64,000 nt of DNA, taken from positions 1 to 64,000 of the forward strand of contig NZ_JYJK01000139.1 in NCBI RefSeq assembly GCF_003263785.1, read 5' to 3'. Below are positions 38,077 through 47,066 of the stretch, piece by piece. This stretch comes from Vibrio variabilis. GTDB lineage: Bacteria; Pseudomonadota; Gammaproteobacteria; Enterobacterales; Vibrionaceae. The notes under the pieces are model-generated. The model saw only the letters and a list, made by a program, of their open reading frames with translations. It was not told the DNA's origin and did not search any database. How positions within the stretch are numbered: position 1 is the first letter of the stretch; each line of letters begins with the position of its first letter. A program made the position numbers and the translations under genes.

Positions 38077-38331
38077 ATGGAAACTTTACTGAGCTTTTCT
38101 GCAATCGCCGTAGGTATCATTATCGGTATGGCTGCTTTCGGTACTGCGATCGGTTTTGGTCTGCTAGGTGGTAAATTCCTAGAAGGTGCTGCTCGTCAAC
38201 CTGAAATGGCTCCTATGCTTCAAGTTAAGATGTTCATCATCGCTGGTCTACTTGATGCGGTTCCTATGATTGGTGTTGTTATCGCACTTCTATTCACATT
38301 CGCGAACCCATTCGTTGGTCAGCTAGGTTAA
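38077..38331 (+). CDS. atpE: ATP synthase Fo subunit c
   Basis: An 84-residue two-helix proteolipid that forms the rotor ring. The polar loop is EGAARQPEM; the second helix contains the ion-binding acid as Asp in FIIAGLLDAVPMIGVVIALL. The Na+-type Q/E-S/T ligand set is absent, so the ring should carry protons. The start at 38077 follows the Shine-Dalgarno GGAG; an upstream TTG in frame would add four residues that contain this ribosome-binding site. Confidence 0.96.
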   Translation: METLLSFSAIAVGIIIGMAAFGTAIGFGLLGGKFLEGAARQPEMAPMLQVKMFIIAGLLDAVPMIGVVIALLFTFANPFVGQLG

Positions 38332-38413
38332 TCAGTTTTTGTCTTGGCAAGTTTCGGACTTGTCACCTGATTACACTTTAGCTCGTCAATGAATCTTTAG
38401 AGGGGTAGCTGTT

Positions 38414-38884
38414 GTGAATATGAACGCAACTCTGCTAGGTCAAGCAATCTCATTCGCAATGTTTGTGTGGTTCTGCATGAAATATGTATGGCCGCCAATC
38501 ATGAATGCGATTGAAGAGCGTCAGAAAAAAATTGCTGACGGTCTGTCAGCGGCTGAACGCGCTGCAAAAGACTTGGATCTAGCACAAGCCAACGCTTCTG
38601 ATCAATTGAAAGAAGCGAAGCGCACTGCAACTGAGGTTATTGAGCAAGCAAACAAGCGTAAAGCTCAGATTATCGATGAAGCTCGTGAGGAAGCTTTGGC
38701 AGAACGTCAAAAAATCCTAGCGCAAGCGGAAGCGGAAATCGAAGCGGAACGTAACCGTGCTCGTGATGACCTGCGCAAACAGGTTGCAACTCTGGCTGTA
38801 GCTGGTGCTGAGAAGATTCTTGAGCGTAGTATCGATAAAGATGCGCAAAAAGATATTCTCGACAATATTACTGCGAAACTTTAA
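38414..38884 (+). CDS. atpF: ATP synthase Fo subunit b
   Basis: The peripheral stalk subunit: one N-terminal membrane helix (about 5-25, LLGQAISFAMFVWFCMKYVWP) and a long charged coiled coil (about 30-150) reaching F1. Length is 156 residues. The start is GTG at 38414, as in E. coli atpF, preceded by GAGGGG. The 82-base gap after atpE is longer than other gaps in the operon. Confidence 0.96.
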   Translation: MNMNATLLGQAISFAMFVWFCMKYVWPPIMNAIEERQKKIADGLSAAERAAKDLDLAQANASDQLKEAKRTATEVIEQANKRKAQIIDEAREEALAERQKILAQAEAEIEAERNRARDDLRKQVATLAVAGAEKILERSIDKDAQKDILDNITAKL

Positions 38885-38898
38885 AGCGAGGGGCGCCT

Positions 38899-39432
38899 AT
38901 GTCTGAATTGACTACAATCGCACGCCCCTATGCTAAAGCAGCATTTGACTTTGCGGTGGAAAAACAAGCGCTAGACCAGTGGGTCGAAATGCTAACGTTT
39001 GCCGCTGCAATCGCTAAGAACGATGAAATTGCAGACCTGATTTCAGGCTCTGTAACAGCGACGCGAGTGGCTGAAATTTTCAACGCAATTGGTGGTGAAC
39101 AGTTTGATGAATTTGGTCAAAACCTGATTAAGGTGATGGCTGAAAATGGTCGACTAGTCGCGTTGCCTGATGTGTTAGTTGAGTTTCTAGAGCTGAAAAA
39201 AGAACTAGAAAAGCAAATCGATGTAGACGTGATTTCTGCATCTGAGCTAACCGAAGAGCAGCGCACTGAGATCAGCAACAAACTTGAAAAGCGTCTTGAG
39301 CGCAAAGTTAAGCTGAATTGCAGTGTAGATGAGACCCTACTTGGTGGGGTTATTATTCGAGCCGGAGATCTTGTAATTGATAACTCAGCACGTGGTCGTT
39401 TGAACCGCCTGAGTGAAGCAATGCAGTCTTGA
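38899..39432 (+). CDS. atpH: ATP synthase F1 subunit delta
   Basis: A 177-residue subunit that links the peripheral stalk to the top of F1. The N-terminal domain opens with ELTTIARPYAKAAFDFAVE. The C-terminal part has the conserved GGVIIRAGDLVIDNSARGRL. It is 14 bases after atpF and 13 before the atpA start. Confidence 0.96.
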   Translation: MSELTTIARPYAKAAFDFAVEKQALDQWVEMLTFAAAIAKNDEIADLISGSVTATRVAEIFNAIGGEQFDEFGQNLIKVMAENGRLVALPDVLVEFLELKKELEKQIDVDVISASELTEEQRTEISNKLEKRLERKVKLNCSVDETLLGGVIIRAGDLVIDNSARGRLNRLSEAMQS

Positions 39433-39445
39433 TGGGGATTGGAGC

Positions 39446-40987
39446 ATGCAACTTAATTCCACAGAAATTAGCGACCTGATCAAGCAGCGTATCGAATCTT
39501 TCGATGTTGTGAGTGAAGCTCGTAATGAAGGTACTATCGTATCGGTAAGCGATGGTATCATTCGCATCCACGGCCTAGCGGACGTGATGCAAGGTGAAAT
39601 GATTGAATTACCGGGTGGCCGTTATGCACTAGCACTTAACCTTGAGCGTGACTCGGTTGGTGCGGTAGTAATGGGCCCATATGCTGACCTTAAGGAAGGC
39701 ATGAAAGTAACAGGTACTGGTCGTATTCTTGAAGTACCAGTTGGTCCTGAACTGCTTGGTCGTGTTGTCAACACGCTAGGTGAGCCAATCGATGGCAAAG
39801 GTCCAATTGAAGCGAAACTTACGTCACCAGTAGAAGTGATTGCACCGGGTGTAATCGACCGTAAATCGGTTGATCAGCCAGTACAAACTGGTTATAAGTC
39901 AGTTGACTCAATGATCCCAATCGGTCGTGGTCAGCGTGAGCTTATCATCGGTGACCGTCAGATCGGTAAAACCGCGATGGCGATCGATGCAATCATCAAC
40001 CAGAAAGACTCTGGTATCTTCTCTATCTACGTAGCGATTGGCCAGAAGGCATCTACTATCGCAAACGTTGTGCGTAAACTGGAAGAGCACGGTGCACTAC
40101 AGAACACTATCGTTGTTGTCGCATCTGCATCTGAATCTGCTGCACTGCAATATCTTGCGCCATACTCTGGTTGTGCAATGGGTGAGTACTTCCGTGACCG
40201 CGGTGAAGACGCTCTGATTGTTTATGATGATCTATCTAAGCAAGCGGTAGCTTACCGTCAGATCTCTCTACTACTTAAACGTCCACCAGGCCGTGAGGCA
40301 TTCCCAGGTGACGTATTCTACCTCCACTCACGTCTACTAGAGCGTGCAGCTCGTGTAAACGAAGAGTACGTAGAGCGTTTCACTAATGGTGAAGTGAAAG
40401 GTAAGACGGGTTCTTTGACGGCTCTTCCTATCATCGAAACTCAAGCGGGTGACGTATCTGCGTTCGTACCTACGAACGTAATCTCGATTACCGATGGTCA
40501 GATCTTCCTACAAACTGAAGCCTTCAACGCGGGTGTACGCCCAGCGGTTGACCCAGGTATCTCAGTATCTCGTGTAGGTGGTTCAGCACAGACTAAGATC
40601 ATTAAGAAGCTATCTGGCGGTATCCGTACTGCACTAGCGGCTTATCGTGAACTAGCGGCATTCGCACAGTTCTCATCTGATCTAGATGAAGCAACGAAGC
40701 GTCAGCTAAGCCACGGTCAAAAAGTGACAGAGCTAATGAAGCAGAAGCAATACGCTCCTATGTCTGTATTTGACCAAGCGCTAGTTATCTTTGCTGTTGA
40801 GCGCGGCTACCTAGATGATGTTGAAATCAACAAGATTCTAGACTTCGAAGCAGCGCTTCTATCGTATGCTCACAGTCAATATGCTGATCTTGCAAAAGAG
40901 ATCAACACTACGGGTGCTTACAACGACGATATCGAAGCTCAGCTTAAGAAACTGACTGACGATTTCAAAGCAACTCAGACTTGGTAA
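39446..40987 (+). CDS. atpA: ATP synthase F1 subunit alpha
   Basis: The non-catalytic nucleotide-binding subunit, 513 residues. The start MQLNSTEISDLIKQRIESF is at 39446 after GATTGGAG; an upstream in-frame ATG lies within atpH and is unlikely. The P-loop is GDRQIGKT (about 169-176), and the arginine-finger region SVSRVGGSAQ is present. Confidence 0.97.
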   Translation: MQLNSTEISDLIKQRIESFDVVSEARNEGTIVSVSDGIIRIHGLADVMQGEMIELPGGRYALALNLERDSVGAVVMGPYADLKEGMKVTGTGRILEVPVGPELLGRVVNTLGEPIDGKGPIEAKLTSPVEVIAPGVIDRKSVDQPVQTGYKSVDSMIPIGRGQRELIIGDRQIGKTAMAIDAIINQKDSGIFSIYVAIGQKASTIANVVRKLEEHGALQNTIVVVASASESAALQYLAPYSGCAMGEYFRDRGEDALIVYDDLSKQAVAYRQISLLLKRPPGREAFPGDVFYLHSRLLERAARVNEEYVERFTNGEVKGKTGSLTALPIIETQAGDVSAFVPTNVISITDGQIFLQTEAFNAGVRPAVDPGISVSRVGGSAQTKIIKKLSGGIRTALAAYRELAAFAQFSSDLDEATKRQLSHGQKVTELMKQKQYAPMSVFDQALVIFAVERGYLDDVEINKILDFEAALLSYAHSQYADLAKEINTTGAYNDDIEAQLKKLTDDFKATQTW

Positions 40988-41028
40988 TTGGTGGGTGACC
41001 TTTTGGTCACCACTTATGGAGAGTAACG

Positions 41029-41895
41029 ATGGCCGGCGCAAAAGAGATACGTAATAAAATCGGTAGTGTGAAAAGCACTCAGAAAATTACGAAAGCGATG
41101 GAAATGGTAGCAGCTTCAAAAATGCGTCGTTCGCAAGACGCGCGTGAAGCTTCTCGTCCATACGCTGAAACTATGCGTAAAGTGATCGGTCATTTGGCTA
41201 ACGCAAACCTAGAGTACCAACATCCGTACCTAGAAGAGCGTGAAGCCAAGCGTGTTGGTTATGTCATTATTTCTACCGACCGTGGTCTTTGTGGCGGCTT
41301 GAACATTAACTTGTTCAAAAAAGCTGTCCTAGAGATGCAGGATTGGAAACAAAAAGGTGCTGAAGTTGAGCTGGCTGTGATTGGCTCAAAAGCAACGGCA
41401 TTCTTTAACAACAGCGGTGCTAAAGTAGCGGCACAGGTGTCTGGTCTGGGTGATGAGCCTAGCCTGGAAGACCTAATCGGTACTGTAGGCGTGATGCTGA
41501 AGAAATATGACGAAGGCGAATTGGATCGCCTGTACGTAGTGTATAACCACTTTGTGAACACTATGATTCAGGAACCAACGATCGATCAATTGCTACCTCT
41601 GCCTAAATCTGACAGTGACGAGATGCAGCGCGAACATTCATGGGGCTACATTTATGAGCCTGAGCCAAAACCACTACTAGATGCACTATTGCTTCGTTAT
41701 ATCGAATCTCAAGTGTATCAAGGTGTGGTAGAGAACCTTGCTTGTGAGCAAGCGGCTCGAATGATTGCAATGAAAGCTGCAACGGACAATGCGACCAACT
41801 TGATTGATGATCTAGAGCTTGTGTACAACAAGGCGCGTCAAGCGGCTATCACACAAGAACTATCAGAAATCGTTGGCGGCGCAGCTGCGGTTTAA
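41029..41895 (+). CDS. atpG: ATP synthase F1 subunit gamma
   Basis: The central rotor shaft, 288 residues. N-terminal helix AGAKEIRNKIGSVKSTQKITKAMEMVAASKMRR and C-terminal helix MKAATDNATNLIDDLELVYNKARQAAITQEL form its antiparallel coiled coil. The Rossmann-like middle has STDRGLCGGLNINLFK. The frame is intact; 41 bases after atpA. Confidence 0.97.
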   Translation: MAGAKEIRNKIGSVKSTQKITKAMEMVAASKMRRSQDAREASRPYAETMRKVIGHLANANLEYQHPYLEEREAKRVGYVIISTDRGLCGGLNINLFKKAVLEMQDWKQKGAEVELAVIGSKATAFFNNSGAKVAAQVSGLGDEPSLEDLIGTVGVMLKKYDEGELDRLYVVYNHFVNTMIQEPTIDQLLPLPKSDSDEMQREHSWGYIYEPEPKPLLDALLLRYIESQVYQGVVENLACEQAARMIAMKAATDNATNLIDDLELVYNKARQAAITQELSEIVGGAAAV

Positions 41896-41930
41896 GCTTA
41901 GGTAAAACGAAATAGATTAGAGGATTAACG

Positions 41931-43334
41931 ATGGCTACAGGTAAGATCGTACAGATCATCGGTGCGGTAGTCGACGTAGAGTTCCCACAGAGTGACGTAC
42001 CAAGTGTATACGACGCTCTAAACGTAACGGACTCTAAAGAGCGTCTTGTTCTTGAAGTTCAACAACAGCTAGGCGGTGGCGTAGTTCGTTGTATCGTAAT
42101 GGGTAGCTCTGATGGTTTACGTCGTGGCGTAACAGTAGAGAACACAGGCGCGCCAATCTCAGTACCAGTAGGTACTAAGACTCTTGGTCGTATCATGAAC
42201 GTACTTGGTGATGCGATTGACGAGTGTGGTGAGATCGGTGCGGAAGAAAGCTATGCGATTCACCGTGAAGCGCCAAGCTACGAAGAGCAATCTAACGAAG
42301 TCGCTCTTCTAGAAACGGGTGTTAAAGTAATCGACTTGGTTTGTCCATTCGCTAAGGGTGGTAAAATCGGTCTATTCGGTGGTGCAGGTGTAGGTAAGAC
42401 CGTTAACATGATGGAGCTTATCAACAACATCGCACTACAACACTCAGGCCTATCCGTATTTGCGGGTGTAGGTGAGCGTACTCGTGAAGGTAACGACTTC
42501 TACTTTGAGATGCAGGAAGCGGGCGTTGTAAACGTTGAGAAGCCTGAAGAATCAAAAGTAGCAATGGTTTACGGTCAGATGAACGAGCCACCAGGTAACC
42601 GTCTACGTGTTGCATTGACTGGTCTAACAATGGCAGAGAAGTTCCGTGACGAAGGTCGTGACGTACTCCTGTTCGTTGATAACATCTACCGTTACACACT
42701 TGCAGGTACAGAGGTATCGGCACTTCTAGGTCGTATGCCATCTGCGGTAGGTTACCAGCCAACTCTTGCAGAAGAGATGGGTGTACTACAGGAGCGTATC
42801 ACGTCAACGAAAACGGGTTCTATCACGTCTGTACAGGCGGTATACGTACCAGCGGATGACTTGACTGACCCGTCTCCAGCAACAACGTTCGCGCACTTGG
42901 ATGCAACGGTTGTACTTAACCGTAACATCGCTGCTATGGGTCTATACCCAGCGATTGACCCACTAGATTCAACATCTCGTATGCTTGATCCTCTAGTGGT
43001 TGGTCAAGAGCACTACGAGGTTGCTCGTGGCGTGCAGCAAACACTGCAGCGTTATAAAGAGCTGAAAGACATCATCGCGATCCTAGGTATGGACGAGCTA
43101 TCTGAAGAAGATAAGCAAGTGGTATCTCGTGCTCGTAAGATTGAGCGTTTCCTAACTCAGCCTTACCACGTAGCGGAAGTATTTACTGGCGACCCTGGCA
43201 TCTACGTACCTCTTAAAGAGACTCTACGTGGCTTCAAAGGTCTACTAGCTGGTGACTACGATGACATTCCAGAGCAAGCGTTCATGTACTGCGGTACTAT
43301 CGACGATGCTATCGAGAATGCTAAGAAGCTATAA
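41931..43334 (+). CDS. atpD: ATP synthase F1 subunit beta
   Basis: The catalytic subunit, 467 residues. P-loop GGAGVGKT (about 149-156), catalytic glutamate in GVGERTREGND, and the DELSEED-loop sequence MDELSEEDKQVV that contacts gamma. The frame is complete. Confidence 0.97.
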   Translation: MATGKIVQIIGAVVDVEFPQSDVPSVYDALNVTDSKERLVLEVQQQLGGGVVRCIVMGSSDGLRRGVTVENTGAPISVPVGTKTLGRIMNVLGDAIDECGEIGAEESYAIHREAPSYEEQSNEVALLETGVKVIDLVCPFAKGGKIGLFGGAGVGKTVNMMELINNIALQHSGLSVFAGVGERTREGNDFYFEMQEAGVVNVEKPEESKVAMVYGQMNEPPGNRLRVALTGLTMAEKFRDEGRDVLLFVDNIYRYTLAGTEVSALLGRMPSAVGYQPTLAEEMGVLQERITSTKTGSITSVQAVYVPADDLTDPSPATTFAHLDATVVLNRNIAAMGLYPAIDPLDSTSRMLDPLVVGQEHYEVARGVQQTLQRYKELKDIIAILGMDELSEEDKQVVSRARKIERFLTQPYHVAEVFTGDPGIYVPLKETLRGFKGLLAGDYDDIPEQAFMYCGTIDDAIENAKKL

Positions 43335-43352
43335 GGCTAAATAGGAGGCGAT

Positions 43353-43775
43353 ATGGCAGCAATAACCTTTCACCTAGACGTAGTCAGCGCTGAGAAAAAG
43401 CTTTTCTCTGGTCGCGTAGAAACGTTCCAGGTGTCCGGTAGCGAAGGTGAACTTGGTATCTTCCATGGTCACACACCGCTGCTGACCGCTATTCAGCCTG
43501 GTATGGTGCGTATCGTTAAACAGCACGGCCACGAAGAGTTCATTTATGTCTCTGGTGGTATTGTAGAAGTTCAGCCTGGTACAGCGACTGTACTGGCTGA
43601 TACGGCTATCCGTGGTGAAGAACTAGACGCAGCAAAGGCAGAAGAAGCCAAGCGCAAAGCTGAAGAATCTATTTCTAATCAGCATGGCGACATGGACTTC
43701 GCGCAAGCGGCCAGTGAACTGGCTAAAGCCATTGCTCAGCTTCGAGTAATCGAACTGACAAAGAAACGTCGTTAA
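43353..43775 (+). CDS. atpC: ATP synthase F1 subunit epsilon
   Basis: A 140-residue rotor subunit that can inhibit ATP hydrolysis. The N-terminal beta-sandwich shows GELGIFHGHTPLLTAI and FIYVSGGIVEVQPGTATVLADTAI; the C-terminal two-helix arm covers about 90-140. It is the last gene of the operon and is followed by a terminator. Confidence 0.96.
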   Translation: MAAITFHLDVVSAEKKLFSGRVETFQVSGSEGELGIFHGHTPLLTAIQPGMVRIVKQHGHEEFIYVSGGIVEVQPGTATVLADTAIRGEELDAAKAEEAKRKAEESISNQHGDMDFAQAASELAKAIAQLRVIELTKKRR

Positions 43776-43802
43776 TCTAGCTCGATTAGATTGACCGCGA
43801 TG

Positions 43803-43830
43803 AAAAAGGCGACCGTTAGGTCGCCTTTTT
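43803..43830 (+). terminator. terminator of the atp operon
   Basis: Stem AAAAAGGCGACC / GGTCGCCTTTTT (43803-43814 with 43819-43830), GTTA loop. The GC core is the same as in the terminator after yidC. Confidence 0.94.
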
Positions 43831-43927
43831 GCTTATTTTTTATAGAGAATTTGCATCATAACGTTAACAGTAAGGGTATTCATGGCTAAAATGACGAGAA
43901 TAGATTTCCAACTATATGGTTAGATAG

Positions 43928-45289
43928 ATGAATTTTAGTACGGTCGTACTCGCCGCGGGAAAGGGAACCCGCATGTATTCCAATAAACCGAAAGTATTGC
44001 ATACCCTAGCGGGTAAGCCGATGGTGAAACATGTCATCGATACTTGTGAAGGTTTGGGCTCTCAAAACATCCACCTAGTGTATGGTCACGGTGGCGACCT
44101 TATGAAGTCGGCTCTTGAACAAGAGACAGTCAATTGGGTACTACAAGCAGACCAACTGGGTACAGGTCACGCAGTTGACCAAGCGTCACCTCATCTAGCT
44201 GATGACGAGAAAGTTCTAGTGCTTTACGGTGACGTTCCACTGATTTCAGAACAAACCATTGAAAACTTATTGGACGCGCAGCCAACAGGCGGTATTGCAC
44301 TGCTTACAGTGGTGTTGGATAACCCAATGGGCTACGGTCGTATCGTGCGTAAGAATGGCCCTGTAGTGGCTATTGTCGAGCAAAAAGACGCGACTGAAGA
44401 GCAGAAGCTAATTAAAGAGATCAACACGGGTGTGATGGTCGCAACGGGCGGCGATCTTAAGCGCTGGTTATCAGGCCTTAGCAACGATAATGCTCAGGGT
44501 GAATACTACCTGACAGACGTGATAGCAGCGGCACATGACGAAGGCCGTGCCGTTGAAGCGGTACACCCTGCGAATCCAATTGAGGTTGAAGGTGTTAACG
44601 ATCGCGCTCAGCTAGCGCGTCTAGAGCGTGCATTCCAGTCGATGCAAGCACAGAAGCTGCTCGAGCAGGGTGTCATGCTACGTGATCCAGCACGCTTTGA
44701 CCTACGTGGTCAGTTGCAGTGTGGCATGGATGTCGAAATCGACACTAACGTCATCATCGAAGGTAGCGTCACGCTAGGTGATAACGTGGTGATTGGCGCT
44801 GGCTGTGTGTTGAAAGACTGTGAAATCGATGACAACACCGTCGTGCGTCCATACAGCGTAATTGAAGGTGCGACGGTCGGTGAGCAGTGTACTGTAGGTC
44901 CATTCACTCGCCTGCGTCCGGGTGCAGATATGCGTAATGACTCTCACGTGGGTAACTTTGTTGAGGTCAAGAATGCACGCTTAGGTGAAGGCTCGAAAGC
45001 AAACCACCTTACCTATCTTGGCGATGCAGAGATCGGTCAGCGTACTAACGTTGGGGCAGGTGTGATCACCTGTAACTACGATGGCGCGAATAAGTTTAAG
45101 ACCATTATCGGAAACGATGTGTTTGTTGGCTCCGACAGCCAGCTAGTGGCTCCAGTGACAATTGCTGATGGCGCAACGATTGGTGCGGGTACCACGCTAA
45201 CCAAAGACGTAGCGGAAGGTGAGTTAGTGATCACTCGCGCTAAAGAGCGCAAAATCACAGGCTGGCAGCGTCCAGTAAAGAAAAAGTAA
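43928..45289 (+). CDS. glmU: bifunctional GlmU: glucosamine-1-phosphate acetyltransferase / UDP-GlcNAc pyrophosphorylase
   Basis: GlmU makes UDP-N-acetylglucosamine for peptidoglycan and LPS. The N-terminal uridylyltransferase domain has VLAAGKGTRMYSNKPKVLH and YGDVPL. The C-terminal left-handed beta-helix begins near residue 250 with hexapeptide repeats (DVEIDTNVIIEGSVTLGDNV) and has the acetyltransferase segment NVGAGVITCNYDGANK. Length is 453 residues. It has its own terminator. Confidence 0.97.
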   Translation: MNFSTVVLAAGKGTRMYSNKPKVLHTLAGKPMVKHVIDTCEGLGSQNIHLVYGHGGDLMKSALEQETVNWVLQADQLGTGHAVDQASPHLADDEKVLVLYGDVPLISEQTIENLLDAQPTGGIALLTVVLDNPMGYGRIVRKNGPVVAIVEQKDATEEQKLIKEINTGVMVATGGDLKRWLSGLSNDNAQGEYYLTDVIAAAHDEGRAVEAVHPANPIEVEGVNDRAQLARLERAFQSMQAQKLLEQGVMLRDPARFDLRGQLQCGMDVEIDTNVIIEGSVTLGDNVVIGAGCVLKDCEIDDNTVVRPYSVIEGATVGEQCTVGPFTRLRPGADMRNDSHVGNFVEVKNARLGEGSKANHLTYLGDAEIGQRTNVGAGVITCNYDGANKFKTIIGNDVFVGSDSQLVAPVTIADGATIGAGTTLTKDVAEGELVITRAKERKITGWQRPVKKK

Positions 45290-45310
45290 TCACGATTACA
45301 TTTATATAGA

Positions 45311-45335
45311 AAAGGGTCTCATTGAGACCCTTTTT
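45311..45335. terminator. terminator after glmU
   Basis: Stem AAAGGGTCTC / GAGACCCTTT (45311-45320 with 45324-45333) and T-tract, between glmU and a convergent permease gene. Confidence 0.92.
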
Positions 45336-45381
45336 AGTTTTTGATGTTTGATTAATCGTTATGGCATAACGTGCTGGTGGA

Positions 45382-46124
45382 TTAGTGACTCGGGATCTCA
45401 ATTCTTTTTTCTAGCCAGCGTACGGCTTGAGAAACCAGCAGAATCAGCACTAAGTATTCCAATACTAGGAAGGTATAGATCTCCAATGGTAAGTACTCGT
45501 TAACCACCAACTCGTTGGCGCGTCTAGTCAGGTCGCTTAAGCCAATGACACTCACCAGTGAAGACATCTTTAAGATGTAGACAAACTGGTTCCCCAGCGG
45601 TGGCAGTATCTGCCTAAATGCCTGAGGTAAAATTACCAGGCGCATTTTCTGCCAATAGTTGAGCCCAAGTGACTCCGCCGCTTCATGTTGACCACGAGTC
45701 ACGGCTTGAATACCACCACGAAAGACCTCGGCCATAAAAGCACTCTCCGCGACAGTCAGTGCTATCACACCTGCCCAGAAATGGTTGAGTGAAATGTCTA
45801 GCAGCGTCGGCATACCGTAATAGACCCAGAGTAGCAGTACCAGGACAGGAATAGAGCGTATGACTTCGACGTAGATACGGTTGATAGCACGTAGCCAAGG
45901 TTTTTCAGAAAGCGCAGGGAAGGCGACAAGCAGACCCAACAGCATGGCAAACACCATACTGAGCAGTGACACATAGATGGTGTCCTTAAAACCGGCTAAC
46001 AAGAAGCGAGATTGGTTTTTCCTTGTTCGGTGGAGGGGTCGAGCACATACCAGCCCCACTCGTAATCAGAACAACCACTTAGTAGTGGTAGGCACAAAAC
46101 AGCAGCAAGTAATCGATAGCTCAC
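45382..46124 (-). CDS. amino-acid ABC transporter permease with lipobox-like N-terminus (frame broken once)
   Basis: The core is a HisM/GlnP-type permease: GFKDTIYVSLLSMVFAMLLGL, EVIRSIPVLVLLLWVYYGMP and the ATPase-docking EAAESLGLNYWQKMRLVILPQA. The frame breaks at about 46007-46010 (CTCGC should be CTCCGC on the coding strand). Joined, the gene starts at GTG 46124 with a signal-like stretch ending LLSGC-SDYEWGW, which looks like a lipobox (Cys18) before the first permease helix. Total about 247 residues. It is divergent from a binding-protein gene; no ATPase gene is adjacent. Confidence 0.8.
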
Positions 46125-46216
46125 AATCGTCCCTAATTATTCCTGAAAATTCCATCTGTTACTGCTATGTTATCAAGGATGTACCACGAATGTTTAATAA
46201 TTTTAGGGACTATTCA

Positions 46217-46993
46217 ATGAAGAAGTGGATTCTGGGCTTTATTATTACTTTTCTTTCTATCAGTCAGGTAGCGGCGGAAACCAGTCGTCTACAAGAGATC
46301 TTAGACTCAGGTGTGCTTAGGGTCGGCACCACGGGAGACTGGAACCCGATGACCATGAAAGATCCGGCGACCAACTCTTATCGTGGATTTGATATTGATG
46401 TGACCACTGAGCTTGCCAAAGATCTTGGCGTTAAGGTTGAGTATGTGGCGACCGATTGGAAGACATTGGTTAACGGTATTACCGCCAACAAATACGATAT
46501 CACGGGAAGCGCGTCACTTAACATGTCCCGCGCTAAGGTCGCAGGGTACAGCCAACCGTATTTCTACTTAGCCTTTGTGCCAGTGGTACAAAAGAAAGAT
46601 CTTGAAAAGTATGCGGATTGGGCAGATTTTAACAAACCTGATGTTAAGGTGGCGGCAACACTAGGTACGGTGCAAGAGAAGATGGTCAAAGATTTCTTCC
46701 CAGATGCCGAGCATATTGTCATTGAAGCGCCTGCTCGTGATTTCCAAGAGCTATTGGCTCGCCGCGCTGATGTCTCTGTGACCTCAAATGTGGAAGCGGC
46801 TACTTTGGTGACTAAGTTTAAGCAATTGGCGATTGTGCCAGTCGCGGAGCCTCGTAAGCCAACACCTATTTCTATGTTGCTGCCGCAAAAAGACCAAGTA
46901 TGGATTAACTACGTGAATCACTGGGTAGAGCTCAAGAAGACTCAGGGCTTCTTTGATGCTACCGCAGAAAAGTGGGGACTGAAAAGTCTGTAA
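46217..46993 (+). CDS. periplasmic amino-acid-binding or PheC-like protein
   Basis: A family 3 binding-protein fold of 258 residues. A signal peptide (about 1-20, MKKWILGFIITFLSISQVAA) precedes RLQEILDSGVLRVGTTGDWNP, GFDIDVTTELAKDLG and GSASLNMSRAKVAGYSQPY. The close match of the opening to periplasmic cyclohexadienyl dehydratase (PheC) leaves two readings: a binding protein for the divergent permease, or a PheC-type enzyme. Context favours the former. The start at 46217 has the Shine-Dalgarno AGGGA; an upstream ATG at 46190 is less likely. Confidence 0.75.
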   Translation: MKKWILGFIITFLSISQVAAETSRLQEILDSGVLRVGTTGDWNPMTMKDPATNSYRGFDIDVTTELAKDLGVKVEYVATDWKTLVNGITANKYDITGSASLNMSRAKVAGYSQPYFYLAFVPVVQKKDLEKYADWADFNKPDVKVAATLGTVQEKMVKDFFPDAEHIVIEAPARDFQELLARRADVSVTSNVEAATLVTKFKQLAIVPVAEPRKPTPISMLLPQKDQVWINYVNHWVELKKTQGFFDATAEKWGLKSL

Positions 46994-47026
46994 CTGTAGT
47001 CGATAATAAGTACAGTCGATAAATAG

Positions 47027-47060
47027 AAAGGGCGACCGCGCATATGCTCGGTCGCCCTTT
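47027..47060. terminator. bidirectional terminator between the binding-protein gene and punC
   Basis: Perfect 12-bp stem AAAGGGCGACCG / CGGTCGCCCTTT (47027-47038 with 47049-47060) with a 10-base loop between convergent genes. Confidence 0.9.
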
Positions 47061-47066
47061 TGGCAG

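Noticed and set aside
38077..38331. Sodium-type ATP synthase c subunit
   Set aside because: The carboxylate is Asp in AGLLDAVPM and the usual Na+ ligand set is absent, so a proton ring is more likely.
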